Shown in pieces: positions 37,891 through 55,879 of a stretch of 64,000 bases of DNA. The stretch is from Cacajao melanocephalus (Eukaryota > Chordata > Mammalia > Primates > Pitheciidae). Within the stretch, counting starts at the first letter, position 1; every line of letters starts with the position of its first letter. The notes beneath the pieces are model-generated. The model made no database searches and had not been told where the DNA came from. It saw only the letters and a list, made by a program, of their open reading frames with translations. The position numbers and the translations under genes are program-made. The stretch spans positions 32,216 to 96,215 of the forward strand of contig CAUYLG010039218.1 of the NCBI GenBank assembly GCA_963573385.1. The letters are read 5' to 3'.

Positions 37891-38605
37891 TCAAATGATT
37901 GAGGGGAAACCTAGAAGACAGGCCACTGGTTTGGATTTCCCAGCACAAGCCCCTTGTAAAGTAAACTATTCTAAAGGTCAAGAGTAATTACAGCCTCTGA
38001 CGTAAAACAGCCGTGGGTGATCTCAGCCCAAAACAGCAATGGGATGCATAATGCCCCTGGCACCTGAAACCCTCTTCTTCCCTCTCTCATGTGGCCACTT
38101 TGTTAACAGCTGTCAGGAGACGCTTTTCCCCAACATTAGCTGGGCTTTTACGCTTCATGTCCGCTACCAAGAATTCCATTTGATCAAGGTGGAATTTGAA
38201 AAAAGAATCTGAAGTTTCAAAAGCTGACAGAATAGTCAGCTGGAGGTGGTCGATGACAGAAACGTGGCAAGAAAACTCGACAGAACAGGAGTGGAGCAGA
38301 AGTGAGTGGTTTACAGGAAAAGAGTGAGGTTGGCCCTCTAACATCAGGCATTGTTTGCACACAAATTTAAAGAAAGCCCCAGACACAGGATAAAGAGCAG
38401 ACACCAAACATGAGTCCTGAAAAGAAACCCCCCAGTGCTGAGCCCAGATGGTACCTGTGCCACACAGCCTGCATGCAGGAAATGATTCTGGGTCATGCCA
38501 CAGCATCTGGATGATTTCAGGCTTTGTTTGCTTGCGTTTTTCCCCTAGAAGCAGTATAATTATAAAGCAGAACAGGTCCTGAAGCACCTATTAAAAACAT
38601 CCCAA

Positions 38606-38639
38606 AAGACTGACTGATTGATTGACTGACTGACTGATT

Positions 38640-38643
<4 letters not shown>
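38606..38643. repeat. (GACT/GATT)n microsatellite
   Basis: GACTGACTGATTGATTG-type tetranucleotides run into the poly(T) end of the next Alu. Confidence 0.85.
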
Positions 38644-38929
<286 letters not shown>

Positions 38930-40114
38930 CAAAAGATTTTTATGTCCTCTTTAGACTTCGTTACACCCAAAGATCTAATGCACTTGTAAATAGGACCACT
39001 CCTACAAGAAAAGTAGCTGGTATCTAAAAGCCTAACCATTTATAGAATTTTCACAGCATGGGTGTATATCTACTGAAAGTTAAGGATTTAAGAATAAATC
39101 CTTAAAAGCTACCTGGAACAACTGTGTCTGGTAATCACAGGACTTAATCGTCAAAAAAAGACAGAAGAATATAAGCCAAAATAATACAGCTTCTATCTTC
39201 CACAAATAAAATTAAGGAGGAAGTATGTTTTTTATTTTTGAAGACAATAAATACCTCAATACAGTTTCCATCTGCCACACCCAGATACAGCGAAAGGAGG
39301 TTCAGCCTGACTGAAGTTGGCCCTCATACTTCTTTTTAAGCACCTCATTTTTTCACTTAGGGAGCAGCCCTTCCTGTCCCACCATGACTGATCGATTACA
39401 CTTGACCTTAAACTCATTCATACCACCACCCATACAGTGAATCATGCATTTCTATGTTTGCACCTGTGGAAAGAAACTTTTCTCTCTAAGCCAAGAGACT
39501 TCAGCTTCTGCAAGTGGGGAGTGGAGGCAGAATGACTTTTCTTTGCATGGACTTGGTGGGTGGCTCCTTTGAGCTGGTGGCCAGGGACAGGGAAGGTGGA
39601 AGTGCTCACGGCTCCCTTCTCTTTTCTATCGGGGCTCCTGCAGCTTCAGTGAAGCTGGAGAAATGGGGCTTGGTCCAGGGATGGCACTGTCACCTGCACA
39701 TGCTCCTGGCAGGCCTGCTGCCTCCTGAAATCTCCTTCACCCCATGTATCATCTCTGTCAGGACATGCACATGGATGTGTGTGTAGGCATGTATATTCTA
39801 CATAATTTTAAATCATTTTGTGATTTTCCTGTAGTGTATTTAGTGGACCTTCTAAGGCTGACTTACATGACTTCAAGGAAGTATCTGGTCAAGAATATTC
39901 TTCACACAGCTTGTATGGAGGCCCACATATCGGCTGTAACTAGGCAGGGCCTGGTTTTCATGCACTTTCCCAGGATGAAATGGCAAATTGGGAGCACTGA
40001 TAAATGTCTGCTAAATTAGCGAAGATGGTAAAGATGTCCTGGTACAGGACTTAGAGCCACAAAGGGGCCATGGAAACTCAGTGCTAGGGAACAGACAGAC
40101 CAAATACAGCATCT

Positions 40115-40235
40115 CCTCTACTTAGGGAAAGGGAAGTTCAGAGGCAAGCTGGAAATCACGCAGTCACGGGGAAGACAGAACTCTTGAATAGAACCCAGGT
40201 CTGCAGAATCCAATGTTCTTTTCACTCTACCCAGC
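40115..40235 (-). repeat. MIR-like SINE fragment
   Basis: GGGAAGTTCAGAGGCAAG, AATAGAACCCAGGTCTGCAG and CTTTTCACTCTACC follow the reversed MIR consensus. Confidence 0.55.
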
Positions 40236-40565
40236 TAAAGGCTAAAATATATCTGATTTCCATCTCCAGGTGAGGAGATGAGCTTAATTAAACTGTAGCT
40301 TGAGGGATTTAATTTAGAGAGCATGACATTTCCAGCTACAAGGGAGGTGAAGCACCTTGGCGGCTTATCACTTGGAGGTGCTAAACTCCCTTCTCCAATG
40401 ACGTTGAAGCACAGCAGCAACCTGGGAGACGGTCTCTGTCCGGGGGACTTAAAAGGTCTTTGCATTTTATTTCTTAAAGACAAACATCATATACCTTAAA
40501 AGTTCCATTTTATAAGTAGGAAGTTACATGTAAGAGTATCTTTGTCTGACAGGAGCAGGGTTTAG

Positions 40566-40895
40566 TTCCTTCAGGCTATTGTAAGGAAATTCCACAGATT
40601 GGGTGGTTTAAACCCCAGACAGGGATTTCCCACAGGTCTGGAGGCAGGTGGTATGAGATCAGGGTGCCAGTGTGGTCTGGGGAGAGCCCTCTTCATGGTT
40701 TACAAGTGGCCCCTTCACATTGTGCCCTCACACAGAGGGGAGAGAGAGGGAAGCCAGCTCTCTGGGGTCCCTTTTATGAGGGCACTCATCCCATGACCCT
40801 CCCTTTATGACATAATTATCTTCTAAAGGCCCCCCCCTCCTAATACATCACACTAGGGGAGAGGATTTCAGCATTTGAATGGGGGTAGGGAAACA
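40566..40895 (-). mobile_element. MLT1-like MaLR LTR
   Basis: CCACAGATTGGGTGGTTTAAAC, CTGGAGGCAGGTGG and CCTCCTAATACATCACACTAGG match a reversed MLT1-type LTR. Confidence 0.6.
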
Positions 40896-41034
40896 GTGCA
40901 AACACAAGGGGAATGAATAAAAATAGATGGAATTAGAGGAAAACCTAAGAAGCACTAGGGAGCTGGATGATACTTGGGATGTTAAGGCTGATGGAGAAGC
41001 TGATTCTCTCGTTTCTGATGTAGTAGGTCTTGGG

Positions 41035-41047
41035 GCCGCCATTTTGG
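41035..41047 (+). promoter_or_regulatory. YY1-type motif
   Basis: GCCGCCATTTTGG is a textbook YY1 site (reverse AANATGGCGGC) in non-repeat intron sequence. The function is inferred only. Confidence 0.4.
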
Positions 41048-43085
41048 TGGTGGGAAGGAGAGGTAGCTTTTGTGACAAGTTGGGTTTGAGGCCATCCTGG
41101 GACACCTAAGCAGAAGGCTTGGGGTCTCCATGTACTGTGGCTGTGAGCTGCAGGTGTGGTCGGGTGTCATCAGAGCAGAGAAGTAGCTGATTAGATAGGA
41201 GGAGCACTGAGAAGGGACCTCGGTAGCCCTGGCATTTCTGTGCAGTGAGCAGCTGCATGGATGCAGCTCTAGGTACAGTCTGAACAGGAGAGGGACCCAG
41301 CAGGAGGCAGCGTCAGGAGCCAGGTTAGGGTTTTCAAGAGAACGAGAAGGGCCCGAGGCTTGTGATGCTCACGCATTCCTCCCCAGCTCTCATTTCTCAG
41401 TGATGCCTCCACCTTTGGCTCCTCCCGCGCTGCAAATCCCCATCGCCATGGCACTTACACACCATTTCTTCTCAGCAGCTGGGATCAACAGCACATCCCT
41501 TCGGGAAGCAGACAGAATGGCCACAGCAGGGAAGGAGTCAGCCCCTTTCCAATCCAGCACCCTGGGACTTCCTCCGGGCCTCAGGCAGAGCACTGCCAGT
41601 GCCTGCCTGGGATCACATTTTGTAACTGATTTTACCTTTTAAACCATGACATGTCTATTTTAAATTATGTGCTTCAATGGAACTAGTGAGCTTTCTAAGT
41701 ATTACTATATCATCTCTAAGGAATAAAGCTTTCCCTTTTGCTCAGTGAAATACAGCATTTGGAAGGAAGTCACTGAAGGGTACTTTCAGGGCTCCCAGAA
41801 GAAGTCCTGGGATTACACGGAAGCACAGAAAGAACATCTGACAGCAGCTGCCCACAACTATTCATCAAATATAAAGCCATGTATGATCTGAATCTCATCA
41901 CCAAAGCCAGGCTTTTTCTTAGTAGGTTTTTTTCCTAGGGCATTAGAATAAAAATGTACTTATTCAGTGAGCAATTTAATAGTTGGATGTTTTAAAGAAA
42001 ACTAGTCCCTTCCCCATTATTTTTTTCCTTTCAACAGAATCAAAGATGCTGTTCTGCTAGTGCAAATTTCTTAGGAAAAGATAAATGTGTGAATAACAAC
42101 ATACCCTTCACAACACATGGCACTGGTCTCTGGAGGCTGACATTCTGCCGAATCAAATACTGAAGGGGGCAGCCTTGTCCACTTATGGTTCAACAAGGGT
42201 CCCTGTTGCTGTGCAGCGCTCATCTCACAAGATGACCCTGCTTCCCCCACAATCTGGCTGTCATTTCTTCAAAGCACACAGATTCTGCCAGATTCCTCGG
42301 GCGCCGGCCTTTGGGCGGCTCCAGGCCAGCTCCTAAATCCTTGCCTGGCCACCTGGGAGGCTGGAGCCCATTTTCCAATGACCTTGCTAAATGAACTGCG
42401 AATCTGCTTTTGCTGAAGAAACACCCTTCTAAGGAGGCCAGAGGGAGGCAGCACTGGTGGCCCCATTCTGTGAAAGGTCTCCCTGAGCGTGGGCTCACAG
42501 CTGTATCACTGCTTAGTTACCAAGTCTCTCAATTCCTATACCAGTCCAGCTCCGCAGGGAGACTTCCTGAGGCCTGCCGGCACAACATTCACAGGTACTG
42601 ATGCCCACTCGTCCCTACCGAGGACTCTCCAGAAAATTCCGCTCATAATGGAGGCTCCTTTGCTGTTCTCATGGCTATTCCCATTCTCTATGCCCGCAGT
42701 TTTTAATATGGGAGTCCTCAAGGCACGTTCAGGGGGCCCACACAGTCAAATCTCCACCTACAGTAATACTAAAGCACCTGGTAACCTTCTATGCTGTGTT
42801 GACAGTGCTATCTACACTACAAATGCAATGTTGGCAGGAAAAACAGGCCACACAGCTGGGGCCCGCATGCAGGAGGGCCAGAGGCAAAGCCCCGCTGGCC
42901 ATCTGGGCACTCTGACCCTCCAGCAGGAAGAGGAAAGTGCAGCTCCGCCTGGGAATATCTGTGCTGAGTGATACACACTCTACTTTTATGAAGTCTCAGC
43001 CCTTGAACTGGCTGTTTTTTTTAAGATGCCGTGAGTTGATGAAAAAGGCCCCTAAAGCGCGTATGCCGCGTGGGGAGGTGAGCCC

Positions 43086-43108
43086 GTGGTTACCAAGGAA
43101 ACCACGTG
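43086..43108. promoter_or_regulatory. RFX X-box-type palindrome overlapping an E-box
   Basis: GTTACC-AA-GGAAAC (43090-43102 core) fits the X-box pattern GTHNYY-N(0-3)-RRNAAC, extended to GTGGTT...AACCAC. It is followed at 43103-43108 by the E-box CACGTG. Occupancy is unknown. Confidence 0.4.
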
Positions 43109-44142
43109 CTCCCCTTCCTCGCACTGCGGCAAGATCCCCACTTTATCATGGTTTTTCTTTCCTGGAGTATCATATTTATCTGAAGGAATGACTGACAGGC
43201 AGCAGTGATGAATACTAAGATTTGGGCATCGGGCAGAACTTTTCTAGAAAATTTTCTCGAGAGAGGGCCACTTCAAGGCAAATAACTGTTGACAAAAATA
43301 AGGTCTGAGTTTTCTAGAGAAATTGAGAATGTTGGAAATCGTGTATCTACCACCCCGAGCTTAACAACTTGCCATAATTTAGACCTACCTGATGAGACTG
43401 ATGGCGACATGAAGAGATGTGGGTTTTTGATATTATTATAAGGAAATGTGTCAATATTTTAGAGATCTAATTTTTCAGCTACCCAGTATTTTTTGAATAA
43501 ACAAATGCATGATGTTACACAATCATAAATGGATACAAGCTCCATTCAAAGTTTAAAATTGGGTAACAGATTTGAAGATAAACAAGGAGGAAAAGGTCAC
43601 TGATAGGGCTTCAATTTCCACATAGCAACTATCTCTTAAACTATCACTTGTTGAATTCTGGTGCAGTAAAACAGCTACACACAGAAATAGAGCTAAAGAA
43701 AGAAAAATCGTTAAAATAATCTTAAAAGACTATTAAAATATCCCTTCCTTTTCAAACTAAGTTCTGTATAAGGCCAGATTTCTAACAAATTCTTGAAGCA
43801 AACCAAGGTATCCCAACGAATTGAATATACAGAATCAGAGAAGAGAATACAGTTAATACAGCTGTCTTGAATTAAGAGAGACAGTAAAGATATTTGCAAA
43901 TATGTAAAAATAAAAAAATGCCATCCTGGCATTTTTTTGTTTGTTTTGGAAATACAGCTATTCTTCTTAAAAATATTACTTATATTACCATGGAATGGGC
44001 TTATCATCATACTTACAGAATGAATAAATATTTTTAAAATATCAGTATTAATTTTTAACTTGGTAAATATCAAGATATAAAAGCCACATAAACAAAACCT
44101 CTTATGGATCCTAAATAACTTTTAAAAAAGTTTATTGACTTT

Positions 44143-44432
44143 TTTTTTTTGACAGGGTCTTACTCTGTCGCCCAGAATGTAGTGCAGTGGCGTGAACACA
44201 GCTCACTGCAGCCTCAACCTCCTGGTCTCAGTGATCCTCCTGCATCTTGAGTAGCTGGGGCCATAGGCGTCCACCACCACACCTGGCTAATTTTTATTTT
44301 TATTTTTTATGTTTATAGAGACGAGGTCTCACTATGATGCCTGGGTTTGTCTTGATGTTCTGTGCTCAGGTAATCTTCTTGCCTCAGCCTCCCAAAGTGC
44401 TGGGATTACAGGCATGAGCCACTGTGCCCAGA
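44143..44432 (-). repeat. AluJ-like Alu
   Basis: Minus-strand Alu from TTGACAGGGTCTTACTCTGTC to GAGCCACTGTGCCCAGACC, well diverged. Confidence 0.93.
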
Positions 44433-45027
44433 CCCTCAATAATTGTTAAGAGCATAAAGGAATCCTGAGACCCCAAATGTTTGAGAACTGCTATTCTTCA
44501 AAGCTGGAAGAAAATGAGATGTCCTGATTCCTTTAAAAAAAAATTGTGGTACAGAATCTTTGCCAAGTTTTTATTTAAAAAGCATACTGTTCTGCGTACA
44601 AAAAAGATTGACTACTTATAAAGTGTGATGCACACACCTTCATACTGTACATGTATCAGCATGTACATGCCCGGATATGCATGCTCATATGCAGATATGT
44701 GACTTAGAAAGTAAATGTCCTCTAAAATCCCACTCCTCAGAGATAACCACTGATAACAATTTGGTAATGCTTAAAATACATCTTTATGAAATACCTACAT
44801 TTAGCTTCTACAGAAATGAAATCATCTAACACATATCACCCTGAGATTTATCACTTGAGGACAAGTCAAGGGCAGCTTTCAATGTCAGTGCTTAAAGATC
44901 TGACTTCATTCCTTCTATTTGCAAATGCAATAGTTATTCACTCAAAACTCTCACTAAGGGATATTTAGGTTACTTCTTTTAACTGTCTGGAAGTGAGAAT
45001 GGATGGACAACCATGAAGTACATTTCC

Positions 45028-45397
45028 CTGTGTGGCGGTGACTGCTGAGGGCCCTCCTGGGTCCCGTGCCCAATCTTGCTGAATTCCTGTCTCAGGTATG
45101 CTTTTGCGTCTGGCTTCCATTTTGCTGTTGTATGTCACTTTCATGGTTTGCTCCTTTTCTCTGCTGTAGCGTATGCTCTGCCCAAGGCCTCTGTCTATGT
45201 TTCATCCCCTTTGTAATATTGAGCACATTTATTTTAAAGTCGGAATCTGATAACTCATGCTTTATCTAGAATCTGCTGTTTGTACTTTCTCTCTCTCTTT
45301 TTAATCATGTGGCCTCCTCTCTTGTAATGCCTGGTCATTGTTGCACTGGGACCATTCTGTTTCTGGCCACCCTCACTCCTGGGTATGGTTTGGGGTC
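45028..45397. repeat. Source segments A (45028-45140) and B (45258-45397)
   Basis: Both segments occur again, in the order B then A and joined without a gap, inside the Alu at 45604-45859. Wording such as TAATGCCTGGTCATTGTTG resembles an old reversed L1 3' UTR (tentative). Confidence 0.8.
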
Positions 45398-45503
45398 ACA
45401 GCCTGAGGCCTGGGGCTTAGCAGGGCCAATCTTCCCCTATTTGGCAGGTCCTGAACACCAATTTTTAGTCTCCCAGCTTCGTGCTCTTAAAAGCTCAGTT
45501 AGG

Positions 45504-47239
<1,736 letters not shown>

Positions 47240-47581
47240 CAGTGGTCCCCAGCGTTTTGGCACCAGGAACTGTCTTCATAGAAGACAATTTTTCTTAGAC
47301 AAGTAAGGGGTGTAAGGGGCTGGTTTTGGGATGAAACTGTTTCACCTCAGATCATCAGGCATTAGATTCTCATATGGAGCACACAACTCAGATCCCTTGC
47401 ATGTATAGTTCACACTACGGTTCATGCTCCTGTGAGAATCTAATGCTGCCTCTGATCTGACAGGAGGCAGAGCTCCAGTGATAATGCTGGCTCACTCGCT
47501 GCTCACTTCCTGCTGTGTGCCCTGATTCCTAACGGGCTATGGACCAGTATTGGTCTGTGGCTAGGGGATTGGGGACTCCTG
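47240..47581 (-). mobile_element. MER1B-like hAT-Charlie element
   Basis: CAGTGGTCCCCAGCGTTTTGG to GGGGATTGGGGACTCCTG with the internal inverted GCATTAGATTCTCATA/AGAATCTAATGC. The 342 bp fits MER1B. The 8 bp flanks TTTTAGAG and TTTTAGCG are a near-perfect hAT target-site duplication. Confidence 0.9.
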
Positions 47582-47743
47582 TTTTAGCGGATGCAATAAA
47601 ACATATATGGAGACTGCAATTTTTTAGTTTACAACATTGGGGAAGTTAAACGGCCAACACCAGCACTGCTATAAAGATTAAGCCATTAGATGCTTTTTGC
47701 TGGAAAGTATTTCCAGAGACGTGAGCTTTTTCCACAACACATA

Positions 47744-47745
<2 letters not shown>

Positions 47746-47785
<40 letters not shown>

Positions 47786-47815
47786 ACACACATACACATA
47801 CAAATACAAACACAT
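47746..47815. repeat. (CA)n microsatellite
   Basis: ACACACAC for about 34 bp, then CATACACA variants. Confidence 0.95.
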
Positions 47816-48644
47816 AAAGTGCTGATTAAATGATGTCTTTCTACATTTTCCATGGTTATACAAGTATATGCCTTTAAAAGAGAAATAGTGGACCAGGGAT
47901 TCATCCATCAGTATTTTCTCCACACAAAGCACAGAGTACAGTGCCATCCTGGAATTTCTCCAGTCAAGCATAAAGAAGATATATGAAGGCAAGACATATG
48001 AAGAGTAATTATGAGAGGACAGAAGTTCACTCTGTTCTGAGATTTGCTGTTTTTCTCTAGCATTAAGTGAAATTATTTCTTTACTTCTCTGCATCTGACA
48101 GAGTGCAGAAGGGCTTCATGTCTCTAATTTCTGTTTTCTCAGAGACCCTGGTGCCCCAAGTATGGCTCAGCTCTGGCGTAATTCTGCAGAACAGTACAGG
48201 GACCCATGTGCATGCAACCTGTGTCGAGGTCTCTGCAGGGCTGTGTACCTGAAATCAACACTGCAATGCCCCCAAGTTCCCCAAGAATGATGAGCAGCTC
48301 TCCATCAGAGGAGGACAGATTCTGCTGCCAACTGTAAGTCCTAGAAACCAGTGTGGAGGAACACAGGTGGCTGTGGGTCTACCAAGAAGTCAGAACACTC
48401 ACTGTGCTGTGACCTGGCCAAAGCACACTCCAGCTCCTATCAAAGCTGATGATGCACCCAAGGGGACGGGGAGAGCCGGAAGGTGAAAAAGACAGGCTCC
48501 TCATCGACATCGCTGCAGCTGTAGTGGCAGGAGATAGAACAGGGATCATGAGAATAGGTGTCAGTCAGGGTTTGTGAAATAACAATACAGAAGAGAAATG
48601 CCTTCTGCATTTGTGAGGAAAACTACAGGAAAAGAAAAAGAAGG

Positions 48645-49011
48645 TGATATGGCTTGGCTCTGTCCCTACCCAAATCTCATCTTGAATTGTAGCTCCCACA
48701 ATGTTGTAGGAGGGAACCAGTGGAAGGTAATTGAATTGCGGGTGGTGGGGGTGGGGGGGAGGGGCAGGCAGGTCTCTCTCATGCTATTCTCGTGATAGTG
48801 AATAAGTCTCATGAAATGTGATGGTATTATAAGGGAAAGATTTCCTGCATGTTAAGACATGACTTGCTGCTCCTTGCCTTCCATCATGATTATGAGGCCT
48901 CCCTAGTCATGTGGAACTGTGAGTCCATTAAACCTCTTTCCTGTATATATTACCCAGTCTTGGGTATGTCTTTATTAGAAGGATGAAAACAGACTAATGT
49001 AGACTAATGTA
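48645..49011 (+). mobile_element. THE1/MST-type MaLR solo LTR
   Basis: TGATATGGCTTGGCTCTGTCC to ACTAATGTA. Flanks GAAGG and GAAAG fit a 5 bp duplication. The last ten bases (AGACTAATGT) are tandemly doubled. A G-run (GGTGGGGGTGGGGGGGAGGGG) lies at 48742-48764. Confidence 0.9.
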
Positions 49012-49293
49012 GAAAGCCACACTATAGCTGGAAATGTAGGGTTTCTTTGCCAAGAGTTTTTAGGAACTGAAAATGAAAATGAAAGAGCAAGACATTACTA
49101 AATTCTAGTTAAATAAGAAACGACATTGGCTATTATTAAAACTAAATGACAGTGTGTGCTCCTAAATCACTCAACATTCCTGGAATCTTGCAATGCGATA
49201 AAATGGCACCTACACGAAAGGTTCAATAAAAGTCTATGGAGGTTCATTGAGTCCCTTGATGTGAGTCTGTTTCTTTACCTAGAGAATCAGTGA

Positions 49294-49580
<287 letters not shown>

Positions 49581-50481
49581 CCCAAATATTAACTTTAAAT
49601 TCGACATAAGTAGTATACAGCTATTTGTTTTCCATTATTCTCGGAAGAAAAGAAGTTCTAGTTATGAAGGTCAGCTCACACTGACAGCCTGCCCTGCTCC
49701 TGTCTGCATTCTTTTGGGACATATGCAATGTACAATAAGGATAAGTCAAGATGAAACTTTGGGTGTTTCACATGCAGTTACAGGTATTAGAAAAATACAT
49801 ATATATTTTAACTAGCTACATCTTTTTTTTTTCCATTTTTTTTAAAACCTAGAAAAGAGTTGCAGAGATGCAAAAAGTTCTTTAAATTTGGTACAAGTTG
49901 ATATGAAAATATACTCAATGATAATTTTCTTAACTTTACTTTCTCCTAAGCTTCCTATAAGTTTTGTCATTGCTTATTCTTTTCTAATTGAACTATAAGT
50001 TCCCTGAAGGAAATCACATTGGAATCACACCTGACACTTCCTCCTCCCTTACTGCCTATTTCTAATCTGTCACCCAGTACTCCACTGAGCTCTAAAACAC
50101 AGACATGGCCAATGTGTCCTTCTAAGAACTTCCAGTGAGCTCAAATGCCTATTACACCATGTACAAACTTCTGCTTGGTTTCCAAAGCCCTCACAATTGA
50201 TTCTGTGTTGGTTGCACTCCTGTTGGACTTGTCCTGTTCAGCACTAATCCCATTCTCTGTTCTTTATCTGTAAAAATGGTGAGCATTTATCTCAGGGCCT
50301 GTGTCATCCCCAGTTCCCCTATGATGTTCTAATTTGTGCCTGAGTGAACTTTTGGTCTGCTTGTCACACTAGGCAGGGCTGCCCCCCACAATATTGCACT
50401 GTAAAGATGGTCCAGCATATAGCAGAGTTCACAGAATTTCACAGAACACCCATATCCCCACGTCACCCAGGCTGTACTCTT

Positions 50482-50789
<308 letters not shown>

Positions 50790-51234
50790 CTGTACTCTTA
50801 ACAAGATGACAGCATAATAGTTTGAGGTGTGAGCAGAAATGTCTAGAGGCTGGTGTAATGAGCCCAGTCTACCTATTTATGTGGACTTACCCCTTATTCA
50901 TTAAGAAATATGCAGGTTTCCAGGAAAATGAGTAGTATCTACCATGTACCTTGTTTACCAATTGTGAATATGATCTCACAACTTCAATCCTGGTATTAAA
51001 AAAAAAAAAAAAAAGACAGATACCAAATATACACAAAACTTAGGCTGGTGAAATGAGCCTACTCTACCTATTTATGCAGTTTAACATGTATAACTTTCTT
51101 GAAAACAGAAAAACAAAAACAAAGATAATTTTTTTTTAAACCCTGAAATTCAGCTCTTAAAACAACATTAACACGAACAAGAAAACTAAAACATGCAAAG
51201 TAGTGATGGCTAGGCTGTCAAAAATGGATTTCCA

Positions 51235-52768
<1,534 letters not shown>

Positions 52769-52904
52769 AAACATGGCTAACTTTTTGTGGAGACAAGGTC
52801 TGGCTATGTTGCCCTAGCTGGTCTCAAACTCCTGAGCTCAAGCATCCTCCTACATGAAGATCTCAAAGTGCTGGAATTACAGGTGTGAGCTGCCACTCCT
52901 GGCT
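52769..52904 (-). repeat. Alu monomer, minus
   Basis: TTTTGTGGAGACAAGGTCTGG to GAGCTGCCACTCCTGGC. Confidence 0.85.
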
Positions 52905-53080
52905 ATGCATGGTGGTGTGTGTCTGTGGTCCCAGCTACTTGGGAGGCAGAGGCAGAAGGATTGCTAAAGCCCAGGACTTGGAAGCTGCAATGAGCTAAGA
53001 TTGTGCTACCAGCACCTATGGCCTGGACAACAAATGGGGACCCTATCTGAAAAACAAAACAAAACGAAACAAACCCAAAA
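52905..53080 (+). repeat. Alu monomer, plus
   Basis: GCATGGTGGTGTGTGTCTG to GGGGACCCTATCTGAAAAAC and an A-rich tail. It directly abuts the inverted monomer at 52904. Confidence 0.85.
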
Positions 53081-53826
53081 CCAAAAAACCCCACATGGAA
53101 ACACTGTGTTTCCATTAACACAGTGCCTTGCGAAACAAGGACTGCCTATACTTGAAATTCAGTTTAACTGCCTTAGCTACAGGAACTGCTCATGTTAAAA
53201 AGACAAATATTTTACCTTGTCTTTATCAGTTTGTAAATACAGAGCTGAATACAAGTGCCAACATACTCTGATCGATTCTGGGACATGGTGTGTGGAGTGC
53301 AGCACCTTCGCTTTTCTAGTGAGCAGTAACTTGGGTTAAACAACAACAGAAAAATGGTGTTTCTGGGAGGAAGGCTTTATAGCCTGAAGCTGTGAGATAA
53401 TTCTTTCATAAGGGGGAAATTCTTAGGACAAATAAACATGTTTCAGTGGAATTTATAACGGGATGCCAAGCATGCAAACATATACATGTCCAGACACAGA
53501 AGCAGATACATGTTCCCACTGGGACCTATTCCAGCTGCACCTGGAGGCTCAGCCTTGAATCTGACTTACTAGCTGAGAGGTCTCAGGTACGTCCCACGTC
53601 AAGCAATTGCAGTCAAGTTGAATTCAATAATGACACTTAAATCAAGAATGAGATTTAAATCAGCCTAGGTACCTGTGTTGCTAAGAAAGCCCCCACTGTC
53701 TTTCAATGACTGTTTATACCTATGGCATCATAAAAATTATATACCTGGTTTTTGTCCCCACTTCATGACACAGAACTCCTAAAACACTTGGAATTTCCGA
53801 GTCATTAACAAGCCATTTTCAACCTA

Positions 53827-54790
<964 letters not shown>

Positions 54791-55879
54791 ATAGTTTCAA
54801 GGTAGTAAGTTGCACCCTGGGCAAAAAAAGAAAAGAAAAAAACCCCAGGTCTTTCAAGACTATTCCAAGTAGCTCAGCTTTATTGGGAAGGAGGTTTCTG
54901 AGTAATTTCCCTGAGCTCGTGAATGATGTAACTGGTTAGCAATGAGAAGTGAGGTATGAAAAAGACCTCTCACTGAAAGCCTCCTCCCCACAAACCACTA
55001 AAGTCCTCACATGCAGGAACCCAGGGGAAGGAGGCATTTGCAGGGACTTACACTTACATCACATGGGAGCCTCCCCCTTTCAAGAGTGCCTTGCTGTGAT
55101 TCTAGAATCTGTATCTGCAGATCGTTCAGGCCAAGGACTCCATCTCAGCAGTCACAGAGCGGTCAGAGGAATCTGGAGCCAGGCCAAGTCACCACAAGCG
55201 GTCAGCTCTCTAAACGCTCTGCCCAGGTCACCTGAGGAGGAGTCTCATATAACAAAGAAGAGGGAACCAGGGGCTGTCTCCACTGCATACCCTGCATAGT
55301 CAGGCAGCCGCGGTGCAGGACAGGGGGTACCATGGTATACGAGCCCACCAGCTGCCACTTTCCGATGGAGAAATTGATGGAAGTCCAAAATCTTGGCGAT
55401 AAAACCCCAACATCACTACACAAGCAAAAACTCTGCAGCAAGCGATAAGCACTCTGTAAGCAGCTGGGGAGGGGAAGTGAGTTTTAGTGACTGACATCTG
55501 AACTGCAGTGAATTCTCACCTTAAAGGCTGTACCTTGAAAATAAGACTGCTGTAAGCTCCACATCATTAAAACCTCCGCTTCCCTGGAAAATGTCTGAAT
55601 AGGCCTTGTTCTGGCACTGTAAGCCTCTTAGACTATCCCTGAGACCCAGTGGATTCTGGCTGAGTCTCACTGGCCTGGTGACTTAGCTGTGGCTGTGACT
55701 TCTCACAAAATCTTCCAGCCAGGTCATCTCCCTGCCCACATACCCAAGTTCCAGGGAGCACTGCAAAGTGGCCTTCAACAGCACATACCACAACCTTTCA
55801 CATTTAGCAAACATGACGTGGATATGATTTGGTGGAACATGGTTGTGGAACACGGCCCATATCACCAGCACCCGCTTAC
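54791..55879. other. Intron 3 sequence next to exon 3
   Basis: Apparently unique. The donor-proximal part of the intron; no further exon seen. Confidence 0.45.

Larger units (their letters stand above)
40896..44142. other. Largely unique intronic sequence
   Basis: 3.2 kb of PUDP intron 3 without a repeat I recognise, GC-richer at 41000-41600 and 42200-43190. It holds a YY1-type site (41035) and an X-box-type palindrome (43086). No exon is evident. Confidence 0.45.
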
